A stretch of 13,685 nucleotides of DNA from an uncultured Alphaproteobacteria bacterium (lineage in GTDB: Bacteria > Pseudomonadota > Alphaproteobacteria > Reyranellales > Reyranellaceae), in the NCBI GenBank assembly GCA_903929895.1, contig CAIYWM010000841.1:1-13685 (forward strand). The letters are read 5' to 3'. How positions within the stretch are numbered: the stretch's first letter is position 1; each line of letters opens with the position of its first letter. Below are positions 1-6,103 of the stretch, one piece after another. The translations under genes were made by a program, and so were the position numbers. A model generated the notes under the pieces. That model did not search any database, was not told the DNA's origin, and saw only the letters and a list, made by a program, of their open reading frames with translations.

Positions 1-1
1 C

Positions 2-43
2 CGCCAGATCGCCGAGCACTGGCAGGCGCGGTTCGGCGGGTAG
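2..43 (+). CDS. 3' end of an unidentified gene
   Basis: An open frame enters from the left edge and stops at TAG 41-43. It encodes the 13-residue tail RQIAEHWQARFGG. Codons are GC-rich at the third position, consistent with real coding sequence, but the tail is too short to name a family. The gene converges on the minus-strand thioesterase, and the palindromic repeat at 56-167 lies between them. Confidence 0.35.
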   Translation, partial: RQIAEHWQARFGG

Positions 44-55
44 CTCCACAGCAAA

Positions 56-167
56 CCTCATCCTGAGGAGGCTGCGCAGCAGCCGTCTCGAAGGATGGGC
101 CACACGCACCACGTCCCTTGCCCATCCTTCGAGACGTCGCGCTTCGCGCGCCTCCTCAGGATGAGGT
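56..167. repeat. Large palindromic intergenic repeat
   Basis: The left arm (56-100) begins CCTCATCCTGAGGAGG and ends CGTCTCGAAGGATGGGC. The right arm (120-167) is its reverse complement over both blocks. Each arm carries its own small GC hairpin in the middle (GCTGCGCAGC around 71-80; CGCGCGAAGCGCG-like around 138-151), so the two arms differ there. The spacer is about 19 nt. Transcribed from either side this folds into a long cruciform-like stem. It sits between two convergent genes, so it may act as a bidirectional terminator. From general knowledge, repeats with these arm sequences are scattered through intergenic regions of Bradyrhizobium-like genomes; copy number cannot be judged here. 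Confidence 0.85.
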
Positions 168-202
168 GGTGCGAGTATGGAGCGAGTTGGGACAGAAAGC
201 CG

Positions 203-676
203 CTAAGCCGTCACCTTCGGCCGCACGATCTTGATCGTCGAGGTCGAATGGACGATCAGGCGGCCCTTCTCGTCCTTGAGGTCGCCGTCGAGGAAGCCGA
301 CCGAGCCGCCCCAGCGCATCACGCGGCCCTCGGCATAGACGATCCCCGGTCCCATCGCCTCGAAGAAGCTGATCTTGAGTTCGAGCGTCGGCACGGCGAC
401 GCCCAGCTTGCCCTTCACGATGGCGGCATTGGCCATCGCGGTGTCGACCATGCCGGTCAGGAAGCCGCCCTGGCAGATGCGGCCCTGCGAATGGCAGAAG
501 GCCGGCACGATCTCGAAGCGGAACCGCGCGTAGCCGCGCGTCGAATCGATATCGAGCAGTTCGCCGTTCAGCGTCTTCAACACCTCGGGCGGATTGGCAC
601 GCAGGATGTCGAGCATCTCCGAATCGTGCACGAGATCCTTGGGGAAATTCTGGAAGTCGGGATGGGCTGAGCTCAT
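203..676 (-). CDS. PaaI-family hotdog-fold thioesterase
   Basis: This 157-residue protein is the usual size for a single hotdog domain of the PaaI/YbgC type, whose members hydrolyse acyl-CoA or aryl-CoA thioesters in the cytoplasm. Visible signatures are the central-helix motif GRICQGGFLTGMVDTAMANA (residues 65-84), where QGG takes the place of the classic HGG and Asp78 is the expected catalytic acid, and the following strand TLELKISFFEA (97-107). The start at ATG 674-676 (complement) gives the normal family N-terminus; the frame stays open upstream but there overlaps the divergent reductase gene. No good Shine-Dalgarno precedes it. A TATAGT box 10 nt upstream suggests a leaderless or very short-leader mRNA. 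It is divergent from the ferredoxin reductase/SDR pair and may share a catabolic role with it. Substrate unknown. Confidence 0.88.
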   Translation of the reverse strand: MSSAHPDFQNFPKDLVHDSEMLDILRANPPEVLKTLNGELLDIDSTRGYARFRFEIVPAFCHSQGRICQGGFLTGMVDTAMANAAIVKGKLGVAVPTLELKISFFEAMGPGIVYAEGRVMRWGGSVGFLDGDLKDEKGRLIVHSTSTIKIVRPKVTA

Positions 677-685
677 GGGGCGCGG

Positions 686-691
686 ACTATA
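686..691 (-). promoter_or_regulatory. Putative -10 box for the thioesterase
   Basis: On the minus strand the sequence reads TATAGT (5/6 match to TATAAT) and ends 9 nt before the ATG. Transcription would start within about 3 nt of the start codon, which fits the lack of a Shine-Dalgarno. No convincing -35 hexamer is seen at 16-18 bp, so this is tentative. Confidence 0.35.
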
Positions 692-850
692 GCGAACCGG
701 CCGACGCGCGCACCTTCTCCAACAGGTCGATCGGGGTTTCCGTTTCGGCGGTCGAAAGGCCGGCCGGCCGAGCGCCGCAGGTGGACGGCCGTTCGCCGGA
801 GCGCTAGACGCGGACTGTCCAGGAAGCACACCCATCCGCCGGCGTACCAG

Positions 851-1888
851 ATGAGTTTCAAAGTTCGCATCGCCTCCGCCGACCGCACGATCGACGTGCC
901 GGCCGGCGCCACCATCCTGGAAGCGGCGATCGACGCCGGCATTTCCTACCCGTTCGGCTGCCAGTCCGGGAACTGCGGCGCCTGCAAGTCGCTTCTCGTG
1001 AAGGGCGGGGTGACGATGGAGGGCTATTCCGAGTTCGCCCTGTCCGACGACGAGAAGGACCGCGGGCTGATCCTCGCCTGCCGCGCCGTACCGTCGGACG
1101 CATGCGAGGTCGCCTGGCTGGAAGAGGACGACCTGATCGTCCATCCGCGCCGGCTGCTCGCCTGCACGGTCGTCTCTCTCGACGACGCCACGCATGACAT
1201 CAAGCGCATCCGCCTCGAGATCGTCTCCGGTGGTCCCTTCGACTTCTCGGCCGGCCAGTTCGCCTCGGTGACCTTCGAGGGGTGCCCGCCGCGCGACTAT
1301 TCGATGGCCAACGTGCCGGGCGATCCCATCATCGAATTCCACGTCCGTCACACGTCGGGCGGCGTCACCAGCGCGCATGTCGCCGGGAAGCTCAGGGTCG
1401 GCGACAGCGTCAGGGTCGAGGGCCCGTTCGGTACCTCATACCTGCGCGAGGACCATCGCGGTCCGATCATTGCCGTGGCGGGCGGCTCGGGCATGGCGCC
1501 GATCAAGTCGATCGTCGAGCGCGCGCTGCAGAAGCAGCTGCCGCAGCACATCTATCTCTATTTCGGCGTCCGCAGCGAACGCGACCTCTACCTTCACGAC
1601 CACTTCGCGACGCTCGCGCAGAAGCACAAGAACCTGCACTTCATCCCGGTGCTGAGCGAAGGCGGCGATTCGAGCCTGCGGCAAGGCCTGGTGCACGAGG
1701 CCGTCGCGCAGGACTTCGACGAGGTCGATGGCTGCACCGCCTATCTCGCCGGTCCGCCGGTCATGGTCGAAGCCGCGACCCTGCTGCTGGAACAGCGCGG
1801 CATGCGTCGCCTCGATATCCATGCCGACGCCTTCTACACCGCGGCCGAGATGGCAAGCGCCGGCAAGAAGACCGGCGCGGATCAATGA
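851..1888 (+). CDS. Ferredoxin-FAD-NAD(P)H oxidoreductase (oxygenase-reductase type)
   Basis: 345 residues with three domains in order. (1) An N-terminal plant-type [2Fe-2S] ferredoxin, about 1-90, with ligands Cys37, Cys42, Cys45 and Cys77 in the pattern C-x4-C-x2-C...C. (2) An FAD-binding barrel, about 100-200, with RDYS at 148-151. (3) An NAD(P)-binding domain from about 205, with GGSGMAPIKS at 211-220, GPPVM at 301-305 and an aromatic near the C-terminus (DAFYT, 326-330). This is the architecture of reductase components that pass electrons from NADH to Rieske dioxygenases or diiron monooxygenases, and of CDP-6-deoxyglucoseene-type reductases. All cofactor motifs look intact. The ATG at 851 puts the ferredoxin strand at the right place, although no strong Shine-Dalgarno is visible. 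The stop overlaps the SDR start as ATGA, so the two are coupled. No partner oxygenase lies in the window. Confidence 0.9.
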   Translation: MSFKVRIASADRTIDVPAGATILEAAIDAGISYPFGCQSGNCGACKSLLVKGGVTMEGYSEFALSDDEKDRGLILACRAVPSDACEVAWLEEDDLIVHPRRLLACTVVSLDDATHDIKRIRLEIVSGGPFDFSAGQFASVTFEGCPPRDYSMANVPGDPIIEFHVRHTSGGVTSAHVAGKLRVGDSVRVEGPFGTSYLREDHRGPIIAVAGGSGMAPIKSIVERALQKQLPQHIYLYFGVRSERDLYLHDHFATLAQKHKNLHFIPVLSEGGDSSLRQGLVHEAVAQDFDEVDGCTAYLAGPPVMVEAATLLLEQRGMRRLDIHADAFYTAAEMASAGKKTGADQ

Positions 1889-2772
1889 GCGGTCTTCTGC
1901 ACGGGCGCGTCGCCATCGTCACCGGCGCCGGCCGCGGCATCGGCCGCGCCATCGCCGACTCGCTGGTCGCCGAGGGTGCGCAGGTCGTCGTCGCCGACAA
2001 CGGTACCTCGATCGCGGGCAACGGAAGCGACCCGGAGATCGCACGCGCCGCTGTCAAGGAACTGAGCGACAAGGCAGGCGCCAGGACGGCGCTCGCCTTC
2101 ACCGAAAGCGTCGCCTCGCCCGGCGTCGCGAGGCAGCTGGTCGACCTCGCGGTCAGGACGTTCGGCGGCCTCGACATCGTCGTGAACAATGCCGCCATCC
2201 GGCGCGACGCCCCCGTCTTCCACGCCGATCCGGCCGACTGGGACGCGGTGATCCGCACCAATCTCTCCGCGGCCTTCTACCTGACCAACGCCGCCTCGGC
2301 TGTCATGCGCGAGCAGGACAGGTTCGTCCGTGGCGGGAGGGACGGCTACGAGTGGGGCCGCTTCGTCAACATCGTCTCTTCGGCCGGGGTCTACGGCACC
2401 CTCGGACAGGCCGCCTATGCCAGCGCCAAGGCCGGACTGGTCGGTCTGACCCGCGTCACGGCGATGGACCTCGCGCCGGCGCAGATCACCGCCAATGCCA
2501 TCGTGCCGATCGCACACACACAGGTCATCGACGCCCAGCCTGTTGCCAGCCTGGTGACAGCGCTGTGTTCGCCAGCCGGCAGGACGATCACCGGGCAGGT
2601 GCTGGGTGCGCGCGGGCGCGAGGTCTTCCTGTTCGGGCAGCCCCGGCCGGTCGCACACCTCGAAGCTGGGGCGCCGGGCACGCTCGCGCAGGACATCGTC
2701 GGCAAACTGGGCGGCCAGTTCACCGATCTCACGACCGATCTCGACGCGTTCAATACCGACCCCCTCGTCTGA
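1885..2772 (+). CDS. Short-chain dehydrogenase/reductase (SDR), NAD-type
   Basis: 295 residues with all classical SDR signatures: dinucleotide loop TGAGRGIG (13-20), NNAA (101-104), Asn126, catalytic Ser165/Ser166 with YASAK giving Tyr178 and Lys182. Asp38 at the end of beta-2 favours NAD(H) over NADP(H). The C-terminal stretch GQVLGARGREVFLFGQPRP (237-255) resembles SDRs of the 3-hydroxyacyl-CoA dehydrogenase/multifunctional-enzyme type, so the substrate may be a hydroxyacyl-CoA or steroid-like alcohol (inference). The ATG at 1885 overlaps the reductase stop by 4 nt, giving translational coupling. The segment after NAIVPIAHTQV (205-215), which usually carries the substrate loop, looks shorter than in relatives I recall. 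Confidence 0.9.
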   Translation: MSGLLHGRVAIVTGAGRGIGRAIADSLVAEGAQVVVADNGTSIAGNGSDPEIARAAVKELSDKAGARTALAFTESVASPGVARQLVDLAVRTFGGLDIVVNNAAIRRDAPVFHADPADWDAVIRTNLSAAFYLTNAASAVMREQDRFVRGGRDGYEWGRFVNIVSSAGVYGTLGQAAYASAKAGLVGLTRVTAMDLAPAQITANAIVPIAHTQVIDAQPVASLVTALCSPAGRTITGQVLGARGREVFLFGQPRPVAHLEAGAPGTLAQDIVGKLGGQFTDLTTDLDAFNTDPLV

Positions 2773-2778
2773 GGAGAG

Positions 2779-2802
2779 CGACGATCCCTTCGGTCATCGT
2801 CG
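2779..2802 (+). terminator. Hairpin after the reductase/SDR operon
   Basis: A 7-bp stem CGACGAT (2779-2785) pairs with ATCGTCG (2796-2802). The loop contains a C(TTCG)G tetraloop-like core. It starts 7 nt after the SDR stop. There is no T-run after it, so it may be a weak terminator or an mRNA 3'-end stabiliser. Confidence 0.4.
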
Positions 2803-2841
2803 TCAAGGCTATCGAGGAACTGCATCTTCGGGCGGCTGGTT

Positions 2842-2867
2842 GAATGGTGGCAAATTTGCTACCATTC
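2842..2867. promoter_or_regulatory. Palindromic operator of the toxin-antitoxin operon
   Basis: A 26-bp inverted repeat with no spacer, centred between 2854 and 2855. The half-sites GAATGGTGGCAAA and TTTGCTACCATTC match at 12 of 13 pairs; the one exception is G2849/T2860. It overlaps a likely extended -10 element (TG-n-TACCAT, 2857-2865) and ends 4 nt before the toxin GTG. RHH antitoxins typically bind such palindromes alone or with their toxin to repress their own promoter, so this is the likely autoregulatory site. Confidence 0.7.
2857..2865 (+). promoter_or_regulatory. Putative extended -10 promoter of the toxin-antitoxin operon
   Basis: TGCTACCAT fits the extended -10 form TGnTAnnaT, with TACCAT at 2860-2865. 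Transcription would start around 2871-2873, on the GTG itself, and there is no Shine-Dalgarno before that GTG. A leaderless toxin-first mRNA is therefore plausible. A possible -35 (TTGAAT, 2840-2845) is too close at 14 bp to be convincing. Confidence 0.4.
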
Positions 2868-2871
2868 CTTT

Positions 2872-3294
2872 GTGATCATCGTCGTCGACACCAACGTCTT
2901 TATCGGAGCCTGCCTCGGGATCGGCGCGTCGAGCGCCGTCGTCGCCGCATGCTTACAAAAGCGTGCAGTGCCGCTGATGGGTTCGGCATTGCTGGCTGAA
3001 TACGAAGATGTCCTCGGGCGCAGGTCTCTGTTCGCGCGATCGCGGTTGTCCGCAAAAGAAAGAAGCGAACTCCTGGATATCTTCCTGGCGCACTGTGAAT
3101 GGACGCGTATTTACTTCGGCTGGCGGCCGAACTTGCGCGATGAGGCGGATAATCACCTTATCGAACTTGCCTTGGCAGGGGGCGCAAGCCACGTCGTGAC
3201 GAGAAACGTTCGCCATGTCGGCCGGATGGAACTGAGATTTCCTCAGCTGTTTGTCGTTACGCCCGAGAAATTCATCAAGGAGCATACAGGATGA
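2872..3294 (+). CDS. PIN-domain toxin (PIN_3/COG1569-like ribonuclease)
   Basis: 140 residues, the usual size for a single-domain PIN nuclease of a type II toxin-antitoxin module; these cut RNA in the cytoplasm with Mg2+ or Mn2+. The first acidic residue is Asp6 in VVDTNVF. Glu43 or Glu45 lies in LLAEYEDVL, and Asp90/Asp93 in RDEADNHLIELALAGGASHVVT, a hallmark of this subfamily. The last motif reads TRNVRH (110-115) where many PIN proteins have T-G-D-x-D, so the fourth acidic position is Asn or Arg; TRN-type variants occur in this branch as far as I recall. Start is GTG 2872, since the core strand begins immediately and no Shine-Dalgarno precedes it. The stop overlaps the antitoxin ATG. Third codon positions are less GC-biased than in flanking genes, which suggests horizontal acquisition. 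Confidence 0.88.
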   Translation: MIIVVDTNVFIGACLGIGASSAVVAACLQKRAVPLMGSALLAEYEDVLGRRSLFARSRLSAKERSELLDIFLAHCEWTRIYFGWRPNLRDEADNHLIELALAGGASHVVTRNVRHVGRMELRFPQLFVVTPEKFIKEHTG

Positions 3295-3512
3295 GCGCCC
3301 TTACTCTTCGTTTGCCCGATGACAAGCATGCGCGCCTCAAGTCCCTCGCGCGTCGCCGAGGCACCAGCGTCAATCGTCTCATCGAGGAAATGGCAACCGT
3401 CGCCATTGCGGAGGCCGATGCCGAGACGCGCTTCACCCTTCGGGCAGAACGTGGACGTGGCAAAGCGGCCCGTGGCCTCGCCCTGCTGAGGAAGGCTGCT
3501 TCTTCCAAGTGA
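3291..3512 (+). CDS. Ribbon-helix-helix antitoxin (HicB/CopG-like)
   Basis: 73 residues. The N-terminal strand SALTLRLPDD (2-11) followed by two helices (about 12-22 and 25-38, the second being TSVNRLIEEMATVAI) is the ribbon-helix-helix DNA-binding fold. The C-terminal half is charged and Arg/Lys/Ala-rich and would wrap the PIN toxin. Its ATG overlaps the toxin stop by 4 nt (ATGA), and an AAGGAG Shine-Dalgarno (3277-3282) lies 8 nt upstream, inside the toxin gene. A well-initiated antitoxin after a poorly initiated toxin would help keep antitoxin in excess. The expected target is the palindrome at 2842-2867. Confidence 0.85.
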   Translation: MSALTLRLPDDKHARLKSLARRRGTSVNRLIEEMATVAIAEADAETRFTLRAERGRGKAARGLALLRKAASSK

Positions 3513-3698
3513 CGCAGATCGTCGCGCTGCCCTGACGCGATCCATGTCGCGTCCGGTGCTGTGTCACAGGCGGTCTTTCGGCTGGCCGTGGTGCGCCTTG
3601 CCGGCGAGGAAGGATCGCCCTTCGAAAGCAAGTTCCGCCTGTTCGCAGCAGGACGCTGGCCGCTGGGCATCGTGGGCACTAGGCTGATCCTCTACTAG
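3513..3698 (+). pseudogene. Orphan C-terminal coding remnant
   Basis: Directly after the antitoxin stop, in the same frame, an open stretch runs to TAG 3696-3698. Its last part reads like real protein: AVFRLAVVRLAGEEG, then SPFESKFRLFAAGRWPLGIV, then GTRLILY. Codon choice (mostly G/C in third position) matches the chromosomal genes rather than the toxin-antitoxin pair. There is no ATG and no Shine-Dalgarno. The only nearby start would be GTG 3561, giving 45 residues. I read it as the 3' end of a host gene whose front was lost, perhaps when the toxin-antitoxin pair inserted. The family is not recognised. It could also be a short real gene. Confidence 0.4.
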
Positions 3699-3710
3699 AA
3701 GAGAGGCTCC

Positions 3711-4547
3711 ATGAGTTCCTACGTCGCGCCGTCCCGCACTGTCGGTCGGTTGAAGCGCCCGTTCGGCAATCTCTACTACGAGGTCTCGGGCAACGGACCG
3801 GCGCTGATCTTCGCGCACGGGCTGGGCGGCAATCACCTGAGCTGGTGGCAGCAGGTGGCGCACTTCGCGCCGCGCTACACCTGCGTGACCTTCGCCCATC
3901 GCGGCTTCGCGCCGTCCGATCCGGTCGCGGACGGAGTCGATCCCGCCGACTATGCCGGCGACCTCGCCGCCCTGATCGAGCATCTCGGCCTTTCCGACGT
4001 GCGCCTGGTCGCGCAATCGATGGGCGGCTGGACGATGCTGGAATATGCGCTCGCCCATCCGGATCGCGTGAAGGCGCTGGTGCTGAGCTCGACCTCGGGT
4101 ACGCTCGACCGGCGTGGCTGCGATCCGTCTGGCGGTGGTGCGTACGATGCCTGGCTCGCGGCGGCCGAAACCACGATCGCCGCCGGCATGGCGCGCGGCA
4201 TCCATCCGGCGATGGGCGAACGCGCGGCCGAACGCTTCCCCGCGCTGCATCTCCTCTATCGCAGCATCGACGAGATGGCGGGCGCGCTCGACAAGGAGAA
4301 GTTGCGCGCCGGACTGCGCCGCACCGCGACGCGGACGCTGGCCGAGTTGAGCACATTTCGCGTACCGACCCTGCTGATCGCCGGCGACCAGGACGTCGTC
4401 TTCCCGCCCTTCCTGGCAAGCGCCATCGCGACAAGCCTGCCCTGCGGCCAGGCCGAGATCATCGAAGGCGCCGGACACTCGCCATACTTCGAGCAGGCCG
4501 CTAGATTCAACGCGTTGGTCGACGCGTTCCTCGCGCGACCGCGCTAG
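3711..4547 (+). CDS. Alpha/beta-hydrolase fold hydrolase
   Basis: 278 residues, typical for a single-domain alpha/beta hydrolase. The oxyanion-hole motif is HGLGG (36-40) and HRGF is at 63-66. The nucleophile elbow AQSMGG (101-106) gives Ser103, the acid is probably Asp228 in GDQD, and His256 in GAGHSPYFE completes the triad. There is no signal peptide, so it is cytoplasmic. A GAGAGG Shine-Dalgarno (3701-3706) lies 4 nt before the ATG. It is the first gene of a tight operon with the M81 peptidase, whose AGGAGG overlaps this gene's stop. Substrate cannot be deduced; an ester, lactone or amide related to the M81 substrate is an inference from context. Confidence 0.88.
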   Translation: MSSYVAPSRTVGRLKRPFGNLYYEVSGNGPALIFAHGLGGNHLSWWQQVAHFAPRYTCVTFAHRGFAPSDPVADGVDPADYAGDLAALIEHLGLSDVRLVAQSMGGWTMLEYALAHPDRVKALVLSSTSGTLDRRGCDPSGGGAYDAWLAAAETTIAAGMARGIHPAMGERAAERFPALHLLYRSIDEMAGALDKEKLRAGLRRTATRTLAELSTFRVPTLLIAGDQDVVFPPFLASAIATSLPCGQAEIIEGAGHSPYFEQAARFNALVDAFLARPR

Positions 4548-4556
4548 GAGGTTTCT

Positions 4557-6092
4557 TTGTCCCAGGACAATCCGCGTATCGCCGTGCTCGGCTTCGCCAT
4601 CGAATGCAACCGGTTCGCGCCGGTGACGACGGCTGAGGATTTCGAACACGACGTCGACATCCGCGGCAATCGCATCGTGAGCGAGGCGCGCTCCGGCAAG
4701 TCGATCACCATGCCCGACCTGCCCGGCTTCTTCACCGAGATGGATCGCACCGGCAACTGGACCCCGGTGCCGCTGCGCGTCTCGCTGGCGCAGCCCGGCG
4801 GTCCGGTCGAGGAACAGTTCTTCAAGGCCTATCTCGCCGAGATCGAAGCCGGCCTGAAATCGGTCCTGCCGGTCGACGCGATCTTCGTCTCCTGCCATGG
4901 CGCGGCCCTGGCGGAGGGCACCGACGATCCCGACGGCGACCTGTTCGAGATGCTGCGCCGCGTCGCGGGCCCCGAGGTGCCGATCGTCTCGGTGTTCGAC
5001 CTGCACGCCAACGTCTCGCGCCGGATGACCGACAATCTCAGCGTCTTCGTCGGCTATCTCGAGAACCCGCATGTCGACATCTATGAGCGCGGCGTCGAGG
5101 CGGCACAGCACATGCGCGAGCTGCTGGCCGGCACGCGCACGGCGGTCGAGATGGTCAAGATCCCGCTGGTGCCGCCGCAGATCGCCCTGCTGACCGCGCG
5201 CGGCCCCTATGCCGACCTCATCAGGTACGGGCAGACGAAGGTCGGCGGGGACATCCTCAACGTCTCCGTGATGGCGGGCTTCGCCTACAGCGACAGTCCC
5301 AAGAACGGACTCACCGCCGTCGTCACCGCGCGCAACGGCAACGCTAAGGCGGCGGCCGACCTGGCGCTCGACATCGCCCAGCGCGCCTGGGGGACGAGGG
5401 AACGCTTCAAGCGGGAGATGATGACCCTGGCCGATGCCGTCCAGCACGCCACCGCCATCGGCCGCGACAATCGCCGCAAGCCGATCATCCTGGCCGACGT
5501 CGCCGACAATCCCGGCGGCGGCGGACGCGGCAACACGACCTATCTGTTGCGCGCGCTCAAGGGGGCGCGGGCCCAGGGCGTCTATTTCGGCGTGTTCAAC
5601 GATGCGGCCCTTGCGGCCAAGGCGCACGAGTTGGGCGAAGGCGCGATCTTCAACGCCTCCTTCAACACGCAGGAGCACCACGAATTCTCCCTGCCGTTCG
5701 ATTGCGAAGCCAAGGTCGTGAAGCTCTCCGACGGCCAGTATGTCGGACGCCGCGGCGTGCTGAAGAACGTCTCGGCCGACATGGGGCCGTCGGCGCTGCT
5801 CGATCTCGGCGGCATCCTCATCGTGGTCATCAGCATCCGCTGCCAGTGCATGGACCCGCGCCAGTTCGAGATGTTTGGCCTGGACATTGCCGAGGCGCGT
5901 ACGGTGGTCGTGAAGAGCCGCGGCCACTTCCGCGGCGGCTTCGACGAATTCTTCAAGCCGGAACAGATCTACGAAGTCGACTGTCCGGGCTTGACGTCGC
6001 CGGTCCTGGCGAACTTCACTTGGACCAAGCTGCCGAGGCCCGTCTATCCGCTCGACGAAGAAGCGAGCTGGAGTCCTCCGACATCAAATTAA
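4557..6092 (+). CDS. M81 family metallopeptidase (MlrC-like)
   Basis: 511 residues, the normal full length for M81/MlrC-type zinc enzymes (old DUF1485 N-domain plus MlrC C-domain). The namesake hydrolyses linearised microcystin, but most relatives have unknown substrates. Motifs: IECNRFAPVTTAEDF (15-29; family consensus near E-S/C-N-x-F-x-P), CHGAALAEGTDDPDGDLF (113-130), FDLHANVS (147-154) and ENPHVDIYERG (169-179). Asp148, His150 and His172 are the likely metal ligands. The C-domain has DVADNPGGGGRGNTT (314-328) and KSRGHFRGGF (453-462). There is no signal peptide. Start is TTG 4557: a perfect AGGAGG (4546-4551) lies 5 nt upstream and the conserved first strand IAVLGF follows at once. Translational coupling to the hydrolase is likely, with the rare start limiting output. 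Confidence 0.9.
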   Translation: MSQDNPRIAVLGFAIECNRFAPVTTAEDFEHDVDIRGNRIVSEARSGKSITMPDLPGFFTEMDRTGNWTPVPLRVSLAQPGGPVEEQFFKAYLAEIEAGLKSVLPVDAIFVSCHGAALAEGTDDPDGDLFEMLRRVAGPEVPIVSVFDLHANVSRRMTDNLSVFVGYLENPHVDIYERGVEAAQHMRELLAGTRTAVEMVKIPLVPPQIALLTARGPYADLIRYGQTKVGGDILNVSVMAGFAYSDSPKNGLTAVVTARNGNAKAAADLALDIAQRAWGTRERFKREMMTLADAVQHATAIGRDNRRKPIILADVADNPGGGGRGNTTYLLRALKGARAQGVYFGVFNDAALAAKAHELGEGAIFNASFNTQEHHEFSLPFDCEAKVVKLSDGQYVGRRGVLKNVSADMGPSALLDLGGILIVVISIRCQCMDPRQFEMFGLDIAEARTVVVKSRGHFRGGFDEFFKPEQIYEVDCPGLTSPVLANFTWTKLPRPVYPLDEEASWSPPTSN

Positions 6093-6103
6093 GGGAGTGT
6101 TTC

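Noticed and set aside
677..1378. N-terminal extension of the thioesterase frame
   Set aside because: The extra 234 residues have no family character and are antisense to the ferredoxin reductase. The family N-terminus fits the ATG at 676.
1282..1884. Upstream extension of the SDR frame
   Set aside because: It overlaps the reductase in another frame and has Arg-rich shadow composition. The Rossmann fold starts right after ATG 1885.
2779..2871. A possible small gene between the SDR and the toxin
   Set aside because: Only short frames occur, without a Shine-Dalgarno. The region is explained by the hairpin and the toxin-antitoxin promoter/operator.
3564..5927. A 787-codon open frame on the minus strand
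   Set aside because: It lies antisense to the hydrolase and the M81 peptidase, both with clear family motifs. Its translation is His/Arg/Asp-rich without any recognisable domain, typical of mirror frames in high-GC DNA.
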